From NCBI RefSeq assembly GCF_030272615.1, contig NC_081414.1, positions 304,688,164-304,752,163 of the forward strand: 64,000 bases of DNA, in the 5' to 3' direction. Within the stretch, counting starts at the first letter, position 1, and each line of letters begins with the position of its first letter. Source of the DNA: Cryptomeria japonica (Eukaryota; Streptophyta; Pinopsida; Cupressales; Cupressaceae). Under the pieces are notes generated by a model that was not told the origin of the DNA, searched no databases, and saw only the letters and a program-made list of their open reading frames with translations. Shown here one piece after another: positions 55,487 to 64,000 of the stretch. Position numbers and translations under genes: made by a program.

Positions 55487-58290
55487 TTTACCATGTGACC
55501 CCAATTTTCTATTGGCTCAACCTACACATGTAGAAACACTTCATTAGTTGTTACATATATTTGCACATATTCCAAGAAACAATTTAAATGGTATAATAAT
55601 TCTAAGCCAACATTTATTTCTTATAACTAATCACATTCTACATCATCCACATTGCATATTTATCATTTTTTAATAATATTACATTAGAATCGAGTAATTT
55701 TTAATTCTTGCAACATAAGCAGAGAACACGATCAATTCACGATATTCATAATTAACACATTCAACACTAACTAGCATGTTCAAGCCACAAAACAAAGCCT
55801 CATAGTCAACACATAATATCAACAAGCATTATCAAATAACAACATAATCTCCCCTAATAATCCATCATTAAACAAAGTAACATAACTACACAACCCATTA
55901 AATCACCATATCATAATCAAACCAAATTTCATCTCATGAAAAGAAAATGTCCACATAATGCATAATACTAGTTAAACTAAACACCTTTGAAACGTAACCA
56001 TCATAAAGTGTCACCAAAGGAGGGGCCTTACAACATCTAAAGTGAATATCTATATTCAAAAGAGATATTTGTTTGTTAAAAATGGATATTCGTTTCTTAA
56101 TATGTAGATCTATTTTTGTTTGGATTTCCAAACCAAATTTGATGTAGGAATTGTGAGAGTAACGTTTTTTTGTTTTTTGGCTATCACTAAGAGTGTTTTT
56201 CCTATTACCATTTTGGCCCATTATTAGCTTTCATTCACACACTCACAAAATATTTTTATTGATATTAGAGGTAAAATTAGGGGTAATTATTTGTCGCACA
56301 TCACATGATCATTCATGATCTCATCATTTGAACTCAATCTAGGTCCATTAAACTATTGAATCTAGGTCCATTCATGATCTTAGGTCCATTACACATGTTT
56401 TCCTCTCCTTGCATCCAACCCACAACATTGTGACGTACTTAACTTAAGGGGGACATCTATCTTAAATATATATGATTAATGCTTGTATATATCATGGGAG
56501 ACAACTCAATTAAAACCCCATGGTTGCCTTGTAGATAATCGCTCAATTATCAACTTTATATGGTTCCATGCTTATATGTTGTGGGAACTAACTTAGTCAC
56601 AACTCCATGATTGTTGGGTATACATCATAGTTTTATTTTTTTATTTTTTTTCAAAGGTTCATGCTTGCATGCATTATGGGGGATAACACAATCACAACTC
56701 CACTGTTACCTCATGTATTATGATTCCTTCTCATACTTTATGCTAGAAAAATACCTTGTAGAGTCCAACTTAATCACAAATTCATACTGTCTTATACCCA
56801 TTAGAATACACTATGCATCACTTTTACACATTACCATATTCCACACTTACAGTGAATGGAATGCTTAATACTTATATTTCTTTGTTCTACTAACATAATT
56901 TGTGGGTACAACTAATGGCTTGTGTGTCCAAGTATAGAGGAAGTTACTATATATGTACATAAATAATCTAGAGACACCATCCATAAATTATATCATGCAT
57001 GTCTTATATTTCATTTTCTACCTATCTTACTTTGGGATACATGATCCATAAAGTTTTGTATGTACTTTGGGATACATGATCCATAAAGTTTTGTATGTAA
57101 ACTAAAGTAGGGGTAATTTGAACCTTCGATTTACACCACTTTTGTTGCTATCATTAATACATTATCATAAGATTGACAATATTTTGTTTGATACAAAAAT
57201 GTACCATTATCTAAACTTATAATCTGAAATTAACTTATCCATCACTATTATTAATTTTTTTAATAGTCAATCAAAATTAAAAAACAAGATAACAATTCAT
57301 CATATAACAAAATAAAAAAAACTAAACCTTCCATTCTATTTCAATTTATCATTACATTACAATTTAATTAAATTTGAATTAAATTAAAAGCTCAATAGAA
57401 AACACTTTATTTTCTTACAACTACACTTCTCCCTAGAATAAAGATTATATATTCAAGACCTAATTATCAATTTGATTTGACCTAAACCATAGGCAAAATA
57501 GATTTGACAAATTTTGATTAACTAATGATGTTAAAACATCTATTACTAAATCTTTGATGAGAATCATCTACACATGAGAGCATATTTCAATTATTATGAA
57601 AGCATCTTTGGTGATGTACTATTAGTACTACAAAACTAACCTCCCATTGTCATGGGATAACAATGGCATCCATCATTAAACAATAATTTTTTAGAATAAT
57701 TTTTTCAAAGGGATAAACATGAACATATTAATAATAATAATAAAAATTATTGATGCCTAAAGTGATTAGAAAAGGAATTTATTTATTCGCGCCTAAATAT
57801 ACTGCAAATTCTATATTTTATTAGTTGTAGTTGAATCTTACCAACCATATTTCAATTTTCAAAAATAATGACAAACATCTTGACCAAATATTTGATGCCA
57901 AATTCAAACTTGGGTCCACGATGTTTATTATTATTAAATTTCATGATTATTAAATTTAGGTGTGTTAAAGAAAAAAGTAAAATGAGTAGCTAATGGTTGT
58001 CTTTTCTTTGTTTTGCTGAGCATATAGTTATCATCATATCAAATAATGTTTTATTGGTTTTAAGATGTTTTAAGTATATAATGTTTCAATCGGTTCTCAT
58101 AGATTTTTAATCTATAAAATTAAGCAAAATCATTTCTTTTCAGTATGTAATAGGTAAAAATTAAATTAGTTTGTAATATTATATAAGGAATGTAATTCAA
58201 TTTTTTTTTTCTTATTTAAAATGTTATTTGATGTGTAGTAAATATGTGCAAAATGTTTTTGATTCAAAAAGCAGTGATAATTAGGGCACT
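55487..58290. other. AT-rich region without recognised genes
   Basis: Only short open frames are present. A perfect 35-bp tandem duplication lies at 57,028-57,097. I see no element ends, RNA genes or conserved coding pieces. Confidence 0.6.
57028..57097. repeat. Perfect 35-bp tandem duplication
   Basis: Two identical adjacent units start tactttgggatacatg and end gttttgtatg (57,028-57,062 and 57,063-57,097). Confidence 0.93.
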
Positions 58291-58439
58291 AGCCCTTAAC
58301 ATAGTCTAAGACTAACAATATCACATTATCAGCAAAATCAGACGAGAGTTCAAAAAAGTATCAACAAAAAACCAAAAACAAGAGTTTACAAGAATTAACA
58401 GCAACAGGGGCATACCCTGGATAAAACTAGCATAAAAAA

Positions 58440-59280
58440 CCTAAAGACTAAGGGGCCAAATTACGAACCCTTGTCATACTAATGACCTTCTCCCAGACCT
58501 CAGAGAGGAACCTTATAAGATCCTTTGCCTCTCGTATGTCGTTCTCATCATCAGCAGTTTTGTCTCGCAGAAGGGAGAGTGTCAAAGTTGAACTGTGCAA
58601 GACCCAATATAGAACTTATTGATATTGACCTATTGTTTGTCCCTTACGTCCAGCCTGTTGTTGATTGTCTTGATTTCCTCTTTTAGTTTTCGAATTTCTT
58701 GCTCTAGGTCGGGCCTGTGTGTGTCGGGGTTTTGTAGCTTTTCCTTCATGGAATCGGTGGGTTCAATAGTCCCCTCATTCTTAGGGTCCCCATCCTTATC
58801 TTTTTTCTTTTTAGCTTAATCTTCTTTTCTTTGTCAGTTCCTTCCAGGAGGTCCATGTCAATCTTCAGGGTCTCAAGGTTAGAGGGCAACCCTTATTCTA
58901 GCTCCTTAATGATATTATCCAGGTTCACATTCATGTGGGTCTCCAAAAGTTGAGGGGAATCGTGTCCCATTAAGGGGCTTGGGTCCACAAGGCCAACAAA
59001 ATCCATGTTGGCAACGGGATTCTCGTCCATCTTGGGGTTATTACCAATCTTCCCTTCGTCACCTCCCTCCATATCTTCTTTAGTGGTCGTGTGAGTACAA
59101 GCCTCCACCTTTTTATCCACATAGCCCTTAGAGACCAATCTGCGTGATCTCCATCTACCAATGGTGTCATCTATGGGGTCTTCCTCTTCGGACCCATCAG
59201 AACTGGAATTGTCTATGATAATTCTTTTTCATTTCCCAGCCTTTCATTTTCCTTTAGAGCCCAAAGAAATCTTGGGAGTG
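58440..59280 (-). pseudogene. Eroded minus-strand coding region, charged protein, unknown
   Basis: The longest open part (59,138-58,893) continues past a stop and a frameshift (Lys-rich run at about 58,805) into SMKEKLQNPDTHRPDLEQEIRKLKEEI at about 58,670-58,755, which looks like a coiled coil. The composition is rich in Lys, Glu and Asp, unlike the random AT-rich frames around it, which suggests former coding. No domain is recognised. Candidates are a LINE ORF1-like protein or a host gene piece. Confidence 0.4.
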
Positions 59281-61887
59281 TTGGAAGTATTATTTATATG
59301 ACTTGTATTTATGTGCATGTATCATCTATATGTCTATCTATTCATAGGCTCAAATTAGATGGAATAATGTGATTCATATTTTTTTGGAGATGCTCTATTT
59401 TACTATTAACAACACACAAAGATGATATCAAATGGTCAATAAACATAAATATTTATAGCTTTGTCAATCAAATAATGTATACTTATAATTTTTAAGAACA
59501 ATTCTATATAGTGTTTGGTCGACAAGACTATATTTATAATTTATGTCTATCAACTATTATTTAGTACTTTTGTTCCAGATTGACCAACTTTTGTAACTAA
59601 ACATAATTTTTTAGATTTTAAACTCCACTTTTAGAACATAGTAATAGCAAGCAATTGAAGACAACATCTAATATTTTGCATTACTCTTGTACAATAAGCA
59701 AAAAAAATTACCCAAGGTGCCTTTGTTTTGTTGTTGATTTTTGCTCTAAACTCTAAAAGAAGGCACACATAGTGATATATAAAATCTACTATGAATGGAA
59801 TCTTATATATCATACATTAGATCTCAAGTACATATTCCAAATATATTGCAATGGTTCCTTAGTCAAATTAACATTGACAAAGTAAATTTATTCCAAATGA
59901 AACTTCAAAAGCAAATACCCCAATACAAACTTAGAATCATGGGTTTCGATACTATCCTTGAATATGCATAGTACACAAGCACGTGTGGAAGAAATTTGAA
60001 TGGCATTGATTTGATGCAAGCTAATGTCGTATACATGCAAGAGAAATACACTTTTAAAAAAATCGACAATGCAATACAACTCTTCTATTATGTAACTAAA
60101 TTATAGCATATGTGTACTTATTTATTTTATTTTCATTGAAGTTGATCAAGAGAATTCAATTCAATTATGTATGACTATTTTTCCTTTATTTTATTCGACA
60201 CTAGTTTAGATACTAAGTGTACTACATAATTTTTTAAAAATATTTTTCAGTATTTTGAAATTATAATTTCGACCATACAACTCGCATATGAATCAACCAA
60301 ATAAATAAAATTCTTAACAAATTACAATAAATACTAATATAGATTAATAAATTAATTAACAAATAAATTACAATAACAAAATCTACCAACATAACCTTTA
60401 TTTCAAATATTTAAAAAATAATAATCCAATTATTAATTTTGGTAGATTATCTAATCAATGACCCTAAAATCAAAACATAAATATCCATCATGTTTCCATG
60501 TGTCTTTTTTTCATCTAAAAGTATATTGAATGATTTATAGATAATTTTCAATTAAACGACAACATATTTGTTTTGTAATAGTTCCAACATACTAATTATC
60601 TTCCATTTTATTGAAAAAATTCACCCACAAACTTGTACCTAATTATCAATATGATTTGTACTTTTTTTAGTTCACTCTTCAAATCTTCATTGGAAGTGAT
60701 GGGACATGCATCTATATAATGGGACAGTACCATGGAGTAAACGCTGATAATGTAGAAAATGTGAGTCATTGTTAAATCTTTAATACAAATCATCTATCCA
60801 TTATAGCATATTGTTTATTTCAATTATAAAAGAAAAAAATGCATGATGATGCATTATTTGTACTATACAAATACTTTTTATATTCATGTGATGTTCACAT
60901 TTATCAAAAAAGTAACTTTTTATATTCATGTGATCTTCACATGAATCAAAAAAGTAACTTTTTATATTCATGTGATGTTCACATGAATCAAAAAAGTAAA
61001 TCTATCTATAATAACATATTGTTTTGTTTAATTGTAAAAATAAAATAATTTGTAATGATGCACCATTTGTACTAAACAACTACTTTTGAGATTCATGTGT
61101 CATGAAATTAGAATGCCATCCACCATTAAACAATAATCATTTTAGAATAAAATATTATTAGTTAATGATTAGAAAATAAGAAGAAAAAAAAATTAAATAA
61201 ATATATTTTTATATAATTATCTAGTGATTATGTTAGTACGAGAGTCTTTTTTAATGTGACAAAATTTTATTGACATAAAAATTATAGATATTAGAATGAA
61301 TATGTTATTACAAATCAAGTTTTCTAATATTATTTTTTTAAGAATAAGGTTTTCATAGTTATAAAAATAATCTTAAATCACAAGATTTGTAGATATATTT
61401 GAGTTGAGGAAGAAAACAAAATACACATAATTTTGTCATAGTCTATTATAATGAGTTGAGAAGAGCTCCTAGAAGTAATTATGTATTGATTTTTATCATC
61501 AACATTTTAGATTACTCTTTATGATCTATCATCAAAATACAAATAAAAAAAGATATTTAAAAAAATTGATATTTTTTTGTGAAAAAAAAAAGAAAAAATA
61601 TAAGTTTAAATTTTTTTATAAAATAATAAACTTCACTTTAATAGAATAATAGAACTTAATGACATCTTCCTTCATAATAGTGGACCAATACATTTAACAA
61701 AACCAAGCCAAAGAAAAGCAAGGGTTCAAAATCTACAACTGTGATTTGATGAACTTTTTTGTGCAGAGTGGTGAAGTATATCACCCAAGTGTTACATAGG
61801 CAGGGGCGGCAATTGGTTAAGTTCCATCTAACCTTGTGTCGTAGGTGCCTAAAGTACCTCAATGGTAATTACCAGTTCAAATCGTAA
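59281..61887. other. AT-rich region without recognised genes
   Basis: There is nothing to support a gene. The 42-bp tandem repeat at 60,873-60,998 is the only clear structure. Confidence 0.6.
60873..60998. repeat. Three 42-bp tandem units, each with a palindrome
   Basis: Units at 60,873-60,914, 60,915-60,956 and 60,957-60,998 differ at only a few bases. Each holds ttcatgtga, three bases, then tcacatgaa (the first unit has one arm changed to ttcacattta), a near-perfect inverted repeat. A related attcatgtgtcatgaa lies at about 61,093. Confidence 0.92.
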
Positions 61888-64000
61888 CTACAACTTCAAC
61901 AATTTTGATGTTGAGTCTCTAGGAGGACCGAAAGATTCTCCACCAAACGTAGTACTCCTTTCTTCCTATGTCTTCTTCTCATCTTATTGTTCTTTCTTTA
62001 CACCCCTATGCTCCTCTTCTTTTATTTTCTCCAAAATATTTTCTACAACCATTTCCATATTCTTATCAATCTCCATGTGATCACCCAAACTAGTTCCTCG
62101 ATCTTCATCACCACTTAATTATTCATCAATTTTCTCCTCTGAATCAACTACACTATTGACAACACCAAGTGTACTCCCTTTTGGACCAACTTCTATGTTT
62201 GTCTTCTTCATAGGAGAAGACAAAGTCTTCTTTATCTCTTTAGTAGCCTCAATTGTTGCATCCTCAATGTGCTTGACTATCCTTTGATAATCATTTGAAT
62301 CTTTTCCTAGTATGATATTCACTCTTTCTTTTGTTCTAAACCTTGTATTAACAACCTACACAATCTTGGCTCTATCTTCCTTGGATAAAGGACTACACAC
62401 CATATCTAAAGCTCGTGTCCTCACATTGGATTCTTTCATTAGTGTGTCCTTCCTTCTTCTTGTTAAGGCTTCTAACAACTCCATAGATAACTTATCTACA
62501 ATATCATTCACATTCTTGTCAAAGGTGATCATATACTAGATAATAGCCTTTTCTATCTTCACTTTATCTGTCAGAGGGGCATCCTTATATAACCCTGCAA
62601 ACACCTGCAAGGAATCATGCTAATAAATTGTATTCACTAGACTATCAAGATCAAGCAGTTGATAATCAACACCAACTAGAGGGGAACCTATCTTCTTCTT
62701 CTTTCCCTTTGTCTTCTACAGTTCTTTCTTCTTCCCTTCCTTCCTTTTCTTTGCAAGGGTCTCTGCCAGAGAGACCTTGGTTCTCTTCTTCTGGCTAAGA
62801 GGCACAGTGTCCTCATCTTCTTCAACATCCCCTTCCTTAATTGTTGTCCTTGCGAACCTCTTTCTAATCACAAACTTTTCCTTTTGCACCTTTTCATCTA
62901 TGTTGTTATTGTTTACTTCCTCAATTGTAGGCTCCAGACTATACTTCTCTCTTGTTTCCTTCTACTTAGGCCTTTTACCTTTCTTCTCTCTTGATACTTC
63001 TCTCATTGGGGTTCTAGAGGAAAAAATATTTACTAGAGGAGAGGCAAAAACTGACCTAGTTCTCCTCTATTCTTTAATTCCAAAGGCTTCTTCTATCGTG
63101 AGTAGATTTGTCTCTTTGTATAATTTTTCCATTCACTTTGCATGTCTGGTCTCAACCTTCTTCCAGGTCATCTTGCTCAATATTTCAACTTTGCAGCCCC
63201 AAATCTTTCTAGACTTTAATCTTCTGACAACTACAATAAGGTCTCTATATTCTTCTATGCATACAACTTTGATATTTCATAAGGTAACTCATGAAGTCAA
63301 GCAATCCTTGGCTCTACCGCTTCAATGTAGAAATGGTCCTCACTAACAAGAAAAGTAATCTCATTTCTATATTTCTAGACCAAACTAGCGGAAATCCTCT
63401 CCCTTTCCAACATCTTATCTTGAAGATTCAACCAACCAAAATATGTAGTTTGTATTCTTCTGTATCGTTAAAAAATTTAATATGATGTTTTATTTGCATT
63501 GCTATAGGACTAAACTTATTCTACACTTTACTTTTAACACTTGGGAGCTCATTCATAAACATAAAAGGTAAGAAAAATATCAAGGACCCATATCTGAACA
63601 TATACTTTCTTTTCTTTGTACTATCTAGATTATCCAAAAGTTGTTGTCTCATAAGCTCACAAAGATCAAATTTCTCTCCTTCAACCACCATTTGATAAGT
63701 AGAGTGTATTTTGGTGGTGGTGGTGGTGGCAGAACCCTTACGATTCTGATAGTAAATCTTGTACGCCAAACCCTTGGTTATATAGTGGGCACTCAAATCA
63801 TTGATGTCCTCAATAGTCATAGCCCTTATGTCAAATTTTACACCAGTAAGTTCAAACACAATATCATTCTTTACCAATTTCAGACTAGGAAGTGTACTAG
63901 TGATGCATAGCCTTATCAAAGCCCTAATAATATCATTAATGATCTTATGTGGGCGATCCAAAAATATAAAATCTCCATGAATTTGTCCCAAGATGATCTA
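61888..64000 (-). pseudogene. Minus-strand pseudogene of unknown family, reaching the window edge
   Basis: The C-terminal part is one frame from about 62,800 down to TAG 61,888-61,890: LVGVDYQLLDLDSLVNTIY, LQVFAGLYKDAPLTDKVKIEKAII, DIVDKLSMELLEALTRRRKD, CSPLSKEDRAKIV and an acidic tail, with several TAG/TAA stops. In another frame, 63,991-63,521 encodes FLDRPHKIINDIIRALIRLC, VFELTGVKFDIRAMTIEDINDLS and KFDLCELMRQQLLDNLDS. Its conserved look suggests one large protein with at least one frameshift. A TAG at 63,998-64,000 closes the frame at the edge. I recall similar sequences as multicopy genes in plant, especially gymnosperm, genomes, but cannot name a function. Confidence 0.5.

Noticed and set aside
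62777-63346. Plus-strand open frame of 189 codons
   Set aside because: It is Ser/Leu/Phe-rich and lies opposite the minus-strand pseudogene; its composition is that of an antisense shadow of Lys/Glu-rich coding.
1-64000. CRISPR arrays, bacterial operons, Shine-Dalgarno sites
   Set aside because: All evidence points to plant nuclear DNA; the tandem repeats lack spacers of CRISPR type.

Overview
The window looks like nuclear intergenic DNA from a seed plant with a large, retrotransposon-rich genome. A gymnosperm is the best guess, from the element families, the nesting, the very long LTRs and the low gene density. No complete, intact protein-coding gene of the host was found. Almost everything that can be named is a Ty3/gypsy or Ty1/copia LTR retrotransposon, a solo LTR, a LINE remnant or a gene fragment. 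All long coding regions are broken by stops or frameshifts.

Layout. (1) Positions 1-20,093 hold an old Tekay-type chromovirus (element A, + strand) with LTRs of several kilobases. Its 5' LTR runs off the left edge and is split by a solo LTR (1600-2493, TSD CCCTA). Its gag is split by a second chromovirus (element B, 3147-12194, TSD CACTT). Element B is itself split at the gag/protease border by another TG..CA insertion (5945-7180, TSD CAAGG). (2) A 5'-truncated L1-type LINE remnant lies at 20,094-21,989, where the 3' LTR of element A breaks off. (3) An unassigned stretch follows to 23,624. (4) Element C (23,630-42,139, minus strand, near-identical 1.39-kb LTRs) is an 18.5-kb Tat-lineage Ty3/gypsy element. 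It has a single-frame gag-pol with protease, G-patch, RT, two RNase H domains and integrase, and a primer-binding site that matches the 3' end of tRNA-Trp over 23 nt. An antisense ORF near its 3' end encodes a plant mobile domain (PMD) protein. Arrays of a GCGC-centred motif lie near both ends in opposite orientation. (5) Positions 42,145-50,642 are mostly AT-rich DNA, with a cyanase (CYN) N-terminal fragment and a minus-strand solo LTR (44,393-45,515, TSD AATAG). (6) Element D (50,648-55,481, TSD TTTTG) is a Copia-type element that keeps gag and protease, lacks integrase, RT and RNase H, and carries an unrelated acidic ORF. (7) Positions 55,487-64,000 are AT-rich with two eroded minus-strand pseudogenes of unknown identity and short tandem repeats.

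Relative age can be read from nesting and LTR divergence. Element A is oldest (about 7% difference by eye in the shared LTR segment, with a destroyed RT active site). Element B is younger than A because it sits inside it, although its LTRs differ by roughly 8-10% plus indels. Element C is youngest (about two dozen differences over 1.39 kb). Across A, B and C, most in-frame stops are TAG, as expected from deamination of methylated CAG sites in silenced plant DNA. All counts were made by eye.
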